Shown here piece by piece: positions 36,255 to 48,370 of a stretch of 64,000 bases of DNA (the stretch's first letter is position 1; the number at the start of each line of letters is the position of its first letter). The notes under the pieces were generated by a model. That model worked only from the letters and a program-made list of their open reading frames with translations. It ran no database searches and had not been told where the DNA came from. The stretch is from Mimachlamys varia (taxonomy: Eukaryota; Mollusca; Bivalvia; Pectinida; Pectinidae), in assembly GCA_947623455.1 (NCBI GenBank), contig OX392545.1:24193001-24257000 (forward strand), given 5' to 3'. Position numbers and translations under genes: made by a program.

Positions 36255-38240
36255 AATATTATTAATTCACATACACTGTATACCTCTAAAACAAAACATT
36301 ATCTACTTGGTGCTAAGTAATGTAATGCAAGTACTACTTATGATATACTAAAATTAAAAACCCTCTTATGCATTGTGTACTCTCGTGTAGAACCTACTAC
36401 CAGAGCCGATCATCCCTGAAAACCCTGTCTATTTGTATGTATACAATGTTTGATTGAGATGTAAACGTTTACAGAAACACGTTAGTTTTGTGGTAAATTA
36501 TATGTAAAGTATCTGTCAGCTTCATGTCTGGTCTTGATTTCTCATAAAACATTCTTAACACGTCTATTAGTGTTCAGTATTACATTTCCATTAGTACAAT
36601 GGAACGTGGTGGGGGGCCTGTTCAGCCCTATTTACCATATATTTAGCGTACCGTCACTGGTAACGATACTGCAGAAAATGAATTATGTTCTCATCTCAAA
36701 GTTTTACATGATTATTAATGTCTTTTCAATTATACCCATTACTTTAATTTGTGATATGCACTTTGAATTCCATTGTACAACACAAGGATTCGTGATATGT
36801 ATGTTCATCACAACTATGGGCAAGTTTTAATGGTCAACCTTTCCCTTATTTCAATAGGTTAAATCTAGGTATACCTACGTTGAAAAACAATTAGTATTGA
36901 AAATATTCGTTATACTTTACGAAATTAACAAGATGTTTTGAGTTCGACAACTCTCACATGCATGCCCAGTACATAATAGAAAAAAGCATAAATATATGTC
37001 TAGATCGAGACTTATTGATAAAATAGCAGGTCGAATTACATTTAGCCATTTGCAATGTTAAAATCCGGTTATTATGCTTGTGTTGTTTATTTACTGGTGT
37101 TGTTGGTGTCTTTTCCGCTTCACCATGCCACAGTTATTTTGTAGAATGTTTACTCTGTTATAGTCAAGGAGAGATTCTGTAAAACATCTTACGTAGGACC
37201 GACAGAGGAAGGATTATACGAATAAAGTGTTGACGTCTACGGTGTAGGAGCCTATGTCTGTGTATCATTACGTCCAGCCTCGGTGTATCTCCGGGGTGTA
37301 CACGATGTGTGATAGAATACACTATTACATGTGGGTAGAGGGTTATAGCCATTGTACTAATCGCATAGGCTCTCTAACTCTAGTCTGGTATGTACAGACC
37401 TGTACGTGATCCGACTCGGAATGACCCTTAAGGTCCCGACTGGTGTGTTGACCTACAGATCTTTATGGTTCTATACACAACCTTATGACCATCTCGCACT
37501 ATATTTATTTATGCTTTGTGCAAAGTCCGAAATATATAAAGATAAAGCAAATTTGTCCAGTCTCTGGTCAGATTTGAGTCGTCGGGTATAACTCTGACTT
37601 CAGACTGTTGTTTTAAAGGACTCTTACAAATCAATAATTTGTTTTATGTTATATTTCAGCTCTTTAGAACAAAATAATTTAGAAATGAGCTTCAATCATA
37701 TGAAACATTAGTTTACTGGCTGATTAAGTTGTGCGAGTATTGAACATGTGACGAGGTTACTTTATACTCTACTCATTTTATTGTTACCATGGTGACGTGC
37801 ATCACGTGGTTTCTATATATACCAGTAATCGTATTGTTACCTTGGTGATGAGAGGTCAGTGGTTACCATGGTCTTCGAATTATACTTATAGAACTAAAGA
37901 AACATATGTGGCTACGTATTATGCAATCCTACCGATTGTTACCATAGTGACGAGAATCAAGTGGTTGCCATGTATTCAATCAAATACATTATAACCAAGA
38001 TACGAAATATCACGTGTTTACTTATTGTATTGATAATAATCACGTGGTTGCTATGAACTCCAGTCTCCATGATGTGATTGTTGTGATACAAATCAGGGGA
38101 TATTTACACCCATTTCCGGTATCGCTGTCAAGGGGAGACAATTACTGTTTTGTTGAAACTAATGTTACCCGAATGTTGTGTTTATTGATACTTATACGTT
38201 TTTGTCATCGACTGTTGTTTTGTAGTTCGTCTCTAAGAGT
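36255..38240. other. Intergenic, nothing recognised
   Basis: 37.16-37.45 kb is somewhat GC-richer. Several short blocks with GTTACCATGGTGACG-like sequence recur between 37.78 and 37.98 kb, perhaps a decayed tandem repeat. Confidence 0.4.
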
Positions 38241-38241
38241 A

Positions 38242-38386
38242 AGGTTAGTTTTGGCCCCTGGCATCACTGAAGAGTCCTATGAGGACGCAACAGCTGTATG
38301 ATGCAGTTTGATTCCTTTTTATTGGCATACTGTATATATTAATAAATCAAAAGATGCAGCATTTGTGTATGTTACGTCATCCTTCT
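38242..38386 (+). mobile_element. Family H copy H, 5'-truncated
   Basis: Homology begins just before TTTTGGCCCCTGGCATC. At 38261-38304, stem I, CTGAAGA, stem II and CAGCTGTA match the family consensus, but GAAA has become GCAA, which should abolish cleavage. Confidence 0.75.
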
Positions 38387-38389
38387 AAA

Positions 38390-39050
38390 ACATTAAGATA
38401 TCTGTGATAGGTGTAGGTCCCAGAAATATAATTTTTATCTATATCTATCATTCCCTACGTTATGTCGAACAATAAAGGTAATTAATGACACAATGCTATG
38501 TAATGATACTTCAGGGAATCACGGATAAAATAATGTATTATATTATAAAACCTGAAGATATTGAAGTCTCAGACGTTATTCTGATAAATGTCTTTGTTTT
38601 ATTGTCCCCGTTATTGGTAAAGTTAGGTGATAAAAGGATCAGTTTGGATTCATTTCGACCTTTCTATGAGGCGATAAATCCCTCCCTTCCCTTTTTATAT
38701 GACAAAGAAACTCATTTAAAATATAAATATATAACTATTTTACGTACGTATTTTCTTACATTGAAATATAATCCTCTGATTATTTTCTTATTTATTTGTT
38801 ATTTTTCAACAATAAAAACTTTGTTTTCGTCGTGGTGAAGGTAATCTAAACATGGTGTTTATGTTTATACAAATACATTTATAGAACAAAATAATGAATA
38901 AATCAAGATCAACCATATACAAATCTACATACACGCGCGCACACAAACACATATACATAATAATTAACCTCCACTTACTCAAACTCTTTGGGATCAAATA
39001 AATTGTTGGAATATGTGGTATTCGAGTATTCCGAACAGGGACAATTATTT
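38390..39050. other. Intergenic, nothing recognised
   Basis: A 117-codon open frame at 38485-38838 is AT-rich, has no domain, and is judged to be chance. Confidence 0.4.
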
Positions 39051-39059
39051 GTTCGGAGA

Positions 39060-39287
39060 ATATGGGGTATTCCGGGAGAGCAAGCGTCTTTTGCTTCATC
39101 GACGGCACCCGCCGTGTAAATCTATATCACATCCAAGTAAACATCATGTCCTCAAAATAAGAACCGAGTCATCAGTCAATCACAACAAGTAAGCACACTA
39201 ATACGCAAACTCAAAAACGCCCATCTGCCTATCACAGAGATACAGAATATTTCTCGATGATATCAAGATGGCGACCATAAAACTTTT
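39060..39287 (-). mobile_element. Family V copy 10, 3'-truncated
   Basis: The minus strand carries AGTTTTATGGTCGCCATCTT through GATGAAGCAAAAGACGCTTG and ends at GGAATACCCCATATTC, short of the usual end. Confidence 0.75.
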
Positions 39288-39577
39288 AAGGTTGTTGTTG
39301 TTTGGTTCTCTATAGCAAGAATCAACAGCAAAGGAGTAAACACTTAACCTTAGGCGCTGAACCTCAACAACAAATGCCTGTCCGTCATAACAACAGATTA
39401 TATTAAACACATGTAAACACGACTGTCAGTGTCATATTACTGCATATTAATCATAACTGTCAGGGTGAACACCACTTGGAGGCATTGTTATCGATGTGCA
39501 ATATGATTGATGTGGTTTGGAGGACAGAAAGATTTGTAGCAAGAGTTGGTTTGGACGAAGAAGACGTAGGGACTACG

Positions 39578-39821
39578 TACTGTAAAAACCAACATTTTCG
39601 TGCGTGGAACATTTCGCTAAGTCAGCCTCCAAACTATTCGCGGTGTGGAAATTTTCGCGCTGTCAGTCATTATGTTTTGTACCGTGTAACTATAATACTA
39701 TTATGTACTGTAGGGTTTGAGTGGTGTTGAATATGTTCGCATGTGGATTTATTCGCGGAGATTTTATGTCAGCGAAATAAGCGAAAAATGCCACACGGCG
39801 AACAATTCAACTTTTACAGTA
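39578..39821 (+). mobile_element. MITE with TA target duplication
   Basis: The element starts TA-CTGTAAAAACC and ends TTTTACAG-TA, giving inverted CTGTAAAA ends flanked by TA. Inside are TTCGCGGTGTGGAAATTTTC and CATGTGGATTTATTCGCGGA. It has no coding capacity. TA flanks suit a Tc1/mariner-type mobilising transposase, which is an inference. Confidence 0.7.
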
Positions 39822-39824
39822 TGC

Positions 39825-40370
39825 ATGATCTTTTCATTTGGCAACAACACTGTGTTTTACGATTAAAAGTATTTATTTTTGGAGACTAGACTTTGATACA
39901 TCAGGAAGGAGTAATCGTCGGTAGTGGAAACATGTTTGTGACTGAATTAGAAGCGAGAAATAAGGACCGCTGTAACGCGTGATTCATCTAACAAGAACGT
40001 TCAGCAGAGATTGTGTTTACCTCACGTATTTGAATACAATTAAATTGATGAATGGTTGTAATTTTGGTTGTTTAGTTATATATGGAATATAGCAACAACT
40101 AAAATACACTGAATCACTCGACATTCCTGGGAAATAAACATCAAGTCCTCGATGATTGTATTCGTACGCTTGTGTATTTGTTCAATAGTTTAAACTAATT
40201 ATATTCTTTGTGGCAGTTGAAAATATGCCATTTTGTTTCGATTCGGTGAATTGTCCTAAATACTAACCCTTGTGGCACTGATGTAAGTGTTCATTGTGCA
40301 TAAACGATAAGTTGTTTTTGAAATGCAAAATGAAGCTTTACTTCGCATTGTCTTCTATGTGCTGGTTCTG
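39825..40370. other. Intergenic, nothing recognised
   Basis: No gene or repeat family is visible. Confidence 0.5.
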
Positions 40371-40374
40371 CGTT

Positions 40375-40432
40375 AAATTACTAAATTCAAAAGGTGCAGC
40401 ATGTGTGTGTGTTACGTCATCTTTCATGATAG
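40375..40432 (+). mobile_element. Family H 3' fragment
   Basis: Only the 3' end is present, TACTAAATTCAAAAGGTGCA through TTACGTCATCTTTC. It lies 170 bp upstream of full copy I, so it may be the remnant of a tandem arrangement. Confidence 0.65.
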
Positions 40433-40601
40433 GGAGTGGTAGACTCTGCTGGCTATTTTTTTATTCCTCGAGGATAGCTGGAGCCTCCATAGCCACAGTT
40501 TTTCTCATTTGAGTAGTGGCACGGTACATACTATACACGTTTCCGTAGTACACGATTTGAAATTATCCAGAACTAGTATTATTTTATTTCTAAATTGATA
40601 A

Positions 40602-40792
40602 ATTAGAGGGGTTTTAAGCACCTGATCCCTCTGGTTCTACGTTAGTTTTGATTCCCAATTTTTGGCCCCCCCAGCATCACTAAAGAGTCCAAGGAGGACG
40701 AAACAGCTGTGTGATGCAATTTAATTCATTTTACTGTATCTATCACTAAGTTGAGAAGGTGCATCAATGTGTGTGGTACGTCATCTTTTAAG
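40602..40792 (+). mobile_element. Family H copy I
   Basis: This is a full-length copy. The core reads CTAAAGA (the G at position 5 is lost), and the nucleotide at the cleavage site is G (CTGTG), which the NUH rule forbids. Stems I and II are otherwise perfect (40674-40717). It is predicted to be inactive. Confidence 0.75.
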
Positions 40793-40887
40793 ACAGTTTG
40801 TATTGCTGTGAATGGATAGCCAAAATATGTTGTTCTTTGACTGTCATTATATAGAAACGTAAGCCTCTGCTTACAACATCATTAACT

Positions 40888-41072
40888 TGAATGATCACTT
40901 GTCATCGATGAAGCAGAATACGCTTACGTCTCCGGAACACCTTGTCTTATTCTCTTGTACATGTACAAGGGTATCCATGTAAATCTTCCGTTTGTTCATA
41001 TTTTTCCCTTGGTTTAACCGATTTTGAGTTCGGATTATGGTTTTGTTAACGGTGCGGTATTCTCTAATTTAT
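40888..41072 (+). mobile_element. Family V copy 11, 3' half
   Basis: Runs from CTTGTCATCGATGAAGCAGA to GCGGTATTCTCTAATTT, with AATACGC replacing GAAGACGC. Confidence 0.75.
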
Positions 41073-41283
41073 TTGTACAGCTGTATAAGTACATGTATGT
41101 CTGACTAACTTTCTTCTGAATAGTATTATTACAGCTAAAAAGCCCATTAAGTCCTCTTGTTCATTTTGATGTCATAACTAGATTTCCTTTACCAGATGTC
41201 AAATTCATATGAAATTATATATTCAGTATTCCATATATACCTGATTACGGATATACAATTTAGCAACTAATTCGAATTTCCTG

Positions 41284-41400
41284 AAGAGGCCGAAATGACT
41301 TATTCTTCCGGAACACCTGGTCTTATTCTCTCGTGTAGTTATATTTAATCCCTTGTTGAATTGCTTATGAGTAATAATTTTGTTGACGCTTCGTTTTTCG
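41284..41400 (+). mobile_element. Family V fragment with internal deletion
   Basis: ATTCTTCCGGAACACCTGGT is well kept. About 60 bp are missing before TTGTTGACGCTTCG. It lies 200 bp after copy 11. Confidence 0.65.
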
Positions 41401-42152
41401 TTTTAAAAACCCTAGTCTTGTACAAACAAAAATGTTCTCATTTACATGGTTAAAAAGTTATATGATTATTGAACTTTTGATTAAATGTAGCATTTGTTTC
41501 AAAAGAGTTTCTTGGAGAAGGGACTTTAGCATCAGAATGTAGCTAACGTTCGGTATTAACGTCTTTGTGAAGTAGGTGCACTTGACATGTGTACGTAGAG
41601 GGGGTGGTAGTGCGCCCCCAAGTATAAATAGTACCTGGGGCCATGTGTTCCTCCAACTGTATCCTCTACCTATCATCACCAGCTGTATGTACAGGAACAC
41701 ACTAGTGTCAATGAGAACTGTTATATATACACTGCCGAGGATAAACGGTTTCCTCACACTTTTTTCGTATTGTATTTACGTTTGTATAGCCTCAAGATAA
41801 ACTAGTCGGCTTCCATGTTCACCCTGTTACAAAGAAACTATGCACCACTTAAAATTGTGGAGAATTGGTTTGTTTCGAAGTTAAATTTGTACAACACTCT
41901 GCAAACGCTAGATGACGTCAAAGGGTCATGGTCGACATACAGGTGATTTAATCTTGTAAAACGTTACGTCATTCACTGTAACAAGTTCCTATGACAGAGT
42001 TTTAAGCGAACGTTATATAGCATATAGTGACACGCTAAAGTAAAACTATCTTAGATTTAAATGCGTATTAGGTTTTAGTGCTTGTCAGAGAAATATAACT
42101 TTATCGCGCAAATACTGTCCTCGTCAAAATTTATTCGACGCGTACGTTCTTT

Positions 42153-42196
42153 GAGGTGCAGCATATGTGTGTGTTACGTTATATTCTTTGAGGACG
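42153..42196 (+). mobile_element. Family H 3' fragment
   Basis: A short piece matching GAGGTGCAGCATATGTGTGT and the following TTACGTTAT. It sits directly before a family V copy. Confidence 0.5.
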
Positions 42197-42203
42197 TGAC
42201 ATT

Positions 42204-42400
42204 TCCTTTGATGTGACCTACATTTACATGTCGGGTGTCATCGATGACGCAAGAACACTTACTCCTCCGGAACACCTGATCTTTTTGTACTTTCTTAAGG
42301 TTCTCCGTGTAACTCTCTTATTCATGTTTTGCTTGTAGTTAAACCGATTTTGAATTCGGATTCCGGTTTTGTTGTGATGCTTCGGTATTCACTGATATAG
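42204..42400 (+). mobile_element. Family V copy 13
   Basis: Runs from TTTGATGTGACCTACATTTA to TTCGGTATTCACTGATAT. AGAAGACG has become AGAACAC, which breaks the recurrent reading frame. Confidence 0.75.
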
Positions 42401-43734
42401 TTTTGTTCTTTTTCATATTATGCCAAATTCTGTTTATGGGACAGTAGCTATGTTTAGGGAACAAATAGTGGCAATGTATACCTTTTCTGTGTTGAATCAC
42501 TAAATGCATGAATACTGTTTTTTATTTCCTTGATATTCCTTCCATTTTTACCCCATTCATGCAGATGAACTTTTCAGGTTTGACGAAAAAGCAATCCCTC
42601 GCATGGATGAGAACGTGTAATCCATGAAATAACAGTCCCATACAAATTGTGTTTATGGATCAAACCACAAAATTTGGATTTGGAATAAAAAATATATCTG
42701 ATTTCTCAGTATTGTTAAAAAAGAGCTTAAGAAAATTTTGTTTTAGCGAGCAAAGCATAAACATGGCGTAGTCGCTGGCTGATTCTCATTACAAATTAAG
42801 CACCTGAGTATATCTTATGTAGCGTTGTTAAAATCACATCGGGGGGCACGTGGTGATAATATATCGCCAGTCTACACAAAGAGATATATAACCATAATTA
42901 TCAATTAATGAGGCCCTGTGATAGTCTATATCCCTTAATGAGCTCGGACAAGTAAGGATCGCGCCAGACTCGTCCAACATGAAACAGCCAAATGATAAAA
43001 TATCGTGCAGAGTGAGGTGGTGTACTAGGAGGAAGGAATCCGGTATTAAAAACCACTTATTGTCAGCGGCTGTATCTATCTCCGGTAATCACTGGGCAGG
43101 CGATTAAAGTCCGGGTCTGTATGACCCCCGGATATCCCCCTGACGGACGAGTAAGTACCAGCTGGTCAACTCGTATTGGTGGCGTCAATACTTGCACGTC
43201 CTTCACCAAAGTTATTGGGTGTTTGATCTACTCGGCATGCACGGATTTCTGGTCATCTGAAGTATATGAAATTTAGTTTTTGCTGACAACTCAAAGAAAA
43301 GTGTTTTTAACTACCTGCCCTATGCAAGTTAATGCGTCCTGTTTTGATAGCTTTAGAAAAAGGTACGCTATTACGATTTGCATGATGTTCATTCGGGGAT
43401 TTCCGTCGAAGCGAGAGCTAAAATGACAACAAAAGAAGACGTTATTTTAAACAAAACAGTTTTCAAAGTCGACCTACAACAATAAAACAATTAAAACGAC
43501 GCATAAGAAAGGAAAAAAGGACTAGCCCCCAGTGATCACGAAACGATGTATTTGTCTTCAGTTTTGATTTCGCCAATCAAACTTATTAAAACGGCATTAA
43601 AAGAGATGTCTTAAGCGATTGGTCAAACAAAAATTTAGTTTATAATTGTTTATAATCCCGAGGCCAAGGATATCATTCTGATTCATATGTGACACCACCT
43701 ATATAAATCACCGTCTAGTATGCTTAACATAAAT

Positions 43735-43926
43735 TAAAGAATACCGAAGCGCTTACCAAACTATAACCGAACTCAAAATCAATTAAACTGGGGGCAAAAT
43801 ACGAACAAAGGAATATGTACTTGGATACCCTTGTTAAAGTTTAAGAGAATAAGACCAAGAGTCCCGTAAGTGTAAGCGTCTTCTGCTTCATCTACGACAC
43901 CTGCCATGTAGATCTTGGTCACATAT
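43735..43926 (-). mobile_element. Family V copy 14
   Basis: A minus-strand copy with AGGTGTCGTAGATGAAGCAG and ending GGTATTCTTTAATTT. It is joined at its 5' side to a plus-strand 3' fragment at 43927-43980, another inverted junction. Confidence 0.75.
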
Positions 43927-43980
43927 AAGTTTAATCGATTTTGAATTAGGGATATGGTTTTGCTGACGCTTCGTTTTGAT
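43927..43980 (+). mobile_element. Family V 3' fragment, inverted to copy 14
   Basis: AAGTTTAATCGATTTTGAAT through GCTGACGCTTCGTTTTG is the terminal part of family V in the opposite orientation to the adjacent copy. Confidence 0.6.
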
Positions 43981-43984
43981 GTGT

Positions 43985-44685
43985 TTTTACTGTTTCTACT
44001 AGTTAACCCAATCGTTAGTACCTAGCGTTCTTTATGCTCTTTTTCACACCTACTGTTCATTCAAGCTTGATACCTGATAAACCTGATTATCTCCTTCTTT
44101 TATCCCATGATCAGTTCTCGTAAAAACGTGTTTCAAACCCTGCGTTGTCTATTAAGATGATATCCACAGCGAAAAGGAAGATATCCGATCTTTAATGATT
44201 ATTTAGAACTTGAACGATGGCAGAGATATGGTAACCGATATCCATTTTTTCCGTACAGAATGCTCGATTGCTGGAACAGTCATACATACCTGAGTGCTTT
44301 GATGCTTTATGAACTGATAGCATACAATGATGGACAGTGCAACTGTACCTGGTATTTTGAAATGAACCTCAAAAAGTCTGCGCCATAACTCTTCAATATC
44401 TCTCAACGTCCAGACTTGCACTATTCCCTGGCTTTGAATGGGAAAACTAACACAAGATCATAAAACCTTTATGCATATTAAGTGGATATTGTAGTCTACT
44501 TTGAATATTGGAACGTCAACTTTAAAATCCCAGTTGTTGGGAGAGAGAAGTTTCTCAGCAATACTTTCCCGCTTTTCACCAAACAAAATATATTTGTCTT
44601 TCATATTCTTGTCTATTATATTATTACAAGTCTGATAGGATATTATTTATTGACAATCTTTGATTCTCGCTATGATAATGATTTA
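43985..44685. other. Intergenic, nothing recognised
   Basis: Only short chance ORFs on both strands. Confidence 0.5.
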
Positions 44686-44687
44686 TA

Positions 44688-44967
44688 GCGGTTTTGAGTA
44701 TGCTCATTAGTGTGTTTACTTGTTGTGATCGACTAGGTTCTCATTTTGAGAACTTGATGTTTACTTGGATGTAACAAAGATTTACATGGCGGGTGTCGTC
44801 GATGAAGCAGAAGACGCTTACTCTTCCGGAACACCTGATCTTATTATCCTGTACTTTTACAAGGGTCTCCATGTAAATCTTTTCCTTGTTCATATTTTGT
44901 CCCTGGTTTTATCGATTTTGAGATCGGATTATGTAATTGTTAACGCTTTGGTATTCTCTTATTTATT
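44688..44967 (+). mobile_element. Family V copy 15 with open frame
   Basis: A well-preserved copy from CGGTTTTGAGTATGCTCATT to GGTATTCTCTTATTTATTT. The frame starting MDVTKIYMAGVVDEAEDAYS is open for about 99 codons (44765-45064), running past the repeat. Confidence 0.8.
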
Positions 44968-45678
44968 TTTCTTACACAGTGTCTTGATTGTGATTTGTTT
45001 TCGTGATATAAATACATTTCAACCACAATACCCTGTGCCATTTCACTATCAGATCATTGTATAAACGTTAAAGGTCGTATTTTTTGTAATTCGGGTATAA
45101 TTTAATATCCAATAACAACGTTTCTTGTAAACTCGTTGTATGTCACTTTTGAAGCGTTATTCTGTGATTTGAACGAATGCGCCTGCATTCACGCCAATCA
45201 ACTTTCCGTAAAACAAACTTCTATCTAAACCGGTATTTGTTCAGTTGTATTGCTAACTACGTTTCTAGTTATATCGTATGGCTGCTGACGTCATATGAAG
45301 CATAATGACGTAATGCGATCCTGTACTAAATTGCTTTGATCTGTTTGTGCAAATTGCTGATCACATCGTGTAGGGTGACGTAAGAGCACTAGACATATTC
45401 TCGAGATATGAACTGAGTTTTAAGCTCCTGCAAAAGCTTTATTAGGCTTTTACAATCATATTTAGAAGCAAAGAATTGAGTTTTTAAAAACGACATCTTT
45501 CCAAGGCTTCTTCATTCAACTTTCAAGAATGCAATCGTGTCCGTATGATTCAAAGAGACTCGTAATTGCTAGTCATAAAGCAACCTCTACGTAACAATGC
45601 TCGGCATTATTAATTAATGTCAGCAAATGAATATCATATATACATTTAAAATGAGATATTTAATTAGTTTTGGATAAT

Positions 45679-45821
45679 AAGACTCTTTCATGACTAGGGG
45701 TGTAAGATAAATAAATTCCACACGAGGGGGTTTAAAAATTGATAAAACCCGACGCTTTGCAAAGGGTATTGCCAAATTCGAAAATCCACCATCTTACACC
45801 TTTTTTCATAAAAGAGTTTTT
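45679..45821 (+). mobile_element. Inverted repeat element
   Basis: Left arm AGACTCTTTCATGACTAGGG and GTGTAAGAT face right arm ATCTTACACC and CATAAAAGAGTTTT. The arms are imperfect, about 30 bp, with about 80 bp between. Confidence 0.6.
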
Positions 45822-46126
45822 CTCTCTCATTTCAACTACCCGAATAACCTCAAAAACCATGAAAATACCTTTTAACTGGCTACCATTTTGAAAATATCAA
45901 CTTTTTTTGAGCTGTTTTGAAGAAAAAAATGATACAGCAAGATTACGTTTACACAATATTCACAAACTCAGTTTGGTCAGACAAAATAATCTTAGCTTTC
46001 TGAGATACATGGTTAGAATATCGTAAAAGGTTTTAATTTGATCACGTCGACCTTTTTATCTTTTCGACATAAGATTTTACCGTATTCGTGACGTCACTTT
46101 ATTGTGGCGCCGTTTTGACGTCACGC

Positions 46127-46167
46127 CGTGGTTGTATTGCATGGGTAGATGTGTAATACAACCACAG
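46127..46167 (+). repeat. Short inverted repeat
   Basis: GTGGTTGTATT and AATACAACCAC form an 11-bp perfect stem with a 16-19-base loop. Two TGACGTCA-type sites lie just upstream. Confidence 0.6.
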
Positions 46168-46427
46168 TAATTATAGGTGTATCATCCCTAGACAGGTCAA
46201 TATTACACACCCAGAAATGAGAGAAATAATTATACGACTGATTGCACTTCTTGGAGTGTTTGGTATTTTTTTTATTAATTATCACATATCATGTGAGTTT
46301 CGTAAAACAAAATTGTTTCAATCAATTTTCAGTGTCGTTATTTCACGTCACCCATTGTCTTGATTTGATATGATAATGTCATGACGAGCGTCGTGACATG
46401 ACGTTATCAACACGCAGTATACCATCA

Positions 46428-46778
46428 CTTTATGGACGCCATCTTTGTCTCATTGAGAAATATTCTGTATCTTTAAGTAATATGAAGATGGACGTTTTTG
46501 AGTATGCTCATTAGTGTGTTTACTTGTTGTGATTGACCATGAAACTCGGTTTTCATTTTGAGATCATGACGTTTACTGAGAAGTGACAAAGATTTACATG
46601 GCGGGTGTCGTCGATGAAGCAGAAGACGCTTACTCTTCCGGAACACCTGGTCTTATTCTCTTGTGCTTTTGCAAGGGTCTCCATGTGAATCTTTTCTTTG
46701 TTCATATTTTGCCCCTGGTTAAATCGATTTTGAGTTGGTATTATGATTATGTTAACGCTTCGGTATTCTCTTATTTAT
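46428..46778 (+). mobile_element. Family V copy 16 with open frame
   Basis: A long copy from CTTTATGGACGCCATCTTTG to GGTATTCTCTTATTTATTT. The frame MTKIYMAGVVDEAEDAYSSG is open for 66 codons (46583-46783). It is very similar to copy 15. Confidence 0.8.
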
Positions 46779-46779
46779 T

Positions 46780-47530
46780 TTAATTTAAAGTATAGCACTA
46801 CATTCATGATTTGAATAACATTTCTATCCGTTTTAGATTGAACAGACGGATTTCCCAAAACTTTTTATATTGTATGCTCCTCGTCCAGGTATTTTCTTCA
46901 AGAATTGGATGTCACAAGATAAACACACAGACATCTAGGCACTTGACAGATTCCGACCTGTTTAATGGATATTGTTTTAAACCACCAGCTGCTGCCATGG
47001 TGCGTCGTACCATTACACAACACAGTGCTGAATACAAGCTAGACAGCACGATAACACTCCATAGCAACCCGTTATCACAAAACCCTAGTCAAGACATCTT
47101 TCATTGCGGGTTTTTTTCTTTTATAAGGCCTTTGTAGTGCTTTAATCCAAATGTGTGTTTCTTTGATAAGAAATTCGAATGCATTATATATTGATTGAAT
47201 AAGTAACAGGGACATTATCATTAATATTCCATTTCGACGCGGATTATATTAAGATATAGTTTTGTATGGAGACAGTAGGAATACGTTGTTAGAAGCATAA
47301 TAAGTACTGCTTCCGGTAGTTGAATTATCACATGTAAGATGTAAACTCTTAGATGTTACGCTTTTATATGACAACTTTTATTAAAACAAAAAGCATTCCA
47401 CTAACCTTGCTATCAAGTGAATTATGATGAAAATAAATACATAAAACAAGTTTATTAAAATAAATCTCTCCCAATAAGCCATTTTTAGATAACTTTTATA
47501 GTCTACTACTTGGCTTTGGATTTCTCTTCT
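46780..47530. other. Intergenic, nothing recognised
   Basis: A 108-codon frame at 46811-47137 shows no domain or start context and is not called. Confidence 0.4.
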
Positions 47531-47535
47531 TTGTT

Positions 47536-48370
47536 TGTTCAAGTGATATAAATAGTGTGGGCCACTTTTTTTGTTAAAGTGATATCAATTGTGTGTGTGA
47601 GCCACTTGTTTGTTAAAGTGATATAAATTGCGTGTGTGAGCCACTTGCTTGTTAAAGTGATATAAATTGCGTGTGTGAGCCACTTGCTTGTTAAAGTGAT
47701 ATAAATTGCGTGTGTGAGCCACTTGCTTGTTAAAGTGATATAAATTGCGTGTGTGAGCCACTTGCTTGTTAAAGTGATATAAATTGCGTGTGTGAGCCAC
47801 TTGCTTGTTAAAGTGATATCAATTGTGTGTGTGGGCCACTTGTTTGTTAAAGTGATATCAAGTGTGTGTGTGGGCCACTTGTTTGTTAAAGTGATATCAA
47901 GTGTGTGTGTGGGCCACTTGTTTGTTAAAGTGATATCAAGTGTGTGTGTGAGCCACTTGTTTGTTAAAGTGATATCAAGTGTGTGTGTGAGCCACTTTTT
48001 TTGTTAAAGTGATATAAATTGTGTGTGGGCCACTTGTTTGTTAAAGTGATATCAATTGTGTGTGTGGGCCACTTGTTTGTTAAAGTGATATCAATTGTGT
48101 GTGTGTACCACTTGCTTGTTAAAGTGATATAAATTGCGTGTGTGAGCCACTTGTTTGTTAAAGTGATATCAATTGTGTGTGTGGGCCACTTGTTTGTTAA
48201 AGTGATATCAAGTGTGTGTGTGAGCCACTTTTTTTGTTAAAGTGATATAAATTGTGTGTGGGCCACTTGTTTGTTAAAGTTATATAAATTGTGTGTGATA
48301 CTATTAAAGCGATATAAATTGTGTTTTGGTCATTTGCTTGTTAAAGTGATATCAATTGTGTGTGTGAGCC
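47536..48370 (+). repeat. 39-bp minisatellite, about 21 units
   Basis: Units carry GTTAAAGTGATATAAATTGC, GTGTGTGAGCCAC and TTGCTTG, with blocks of variants (AAATTGCG, CAATTGTG, CAAGTGTG). The 13-codon period makes open frames on both strands, for example VAHTRNLYHFNKQ on the minus strand. Confidence 0.9.

Larger units (their letters stand above)
41405..43730. other. Intergenic with a GC-richer patch
   Basis: Besides the family H and V copies near 42.15-42.40 kb, 42930-43260 is GC-richer (ATGACCCCCGGATATCCCCC) without an ORF. It may be a regulatory or conserved noncoding block. Confidence 0.35.
44970..46425. other. Intergenic with inverted repeats
   Basis: Holds the inverted repeats at 45679 and 46127 and a pair of TGACGTCA sites near 46090 and 46118. 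No gene is seen. Confidence 0.45.

Noticed and set aside
38485..38838. 117-codon ORF on the plus strand
   Set aside because: AT-rich, hydrophobic by codon composition only, no domain, no repeat support, no splice context; expected by chance in DNA of this composition.
46811..47137. 108-codon ORF after family V copy 16
   Set aside because: No domain, low-complexity codon use, and no neighbouring exons.
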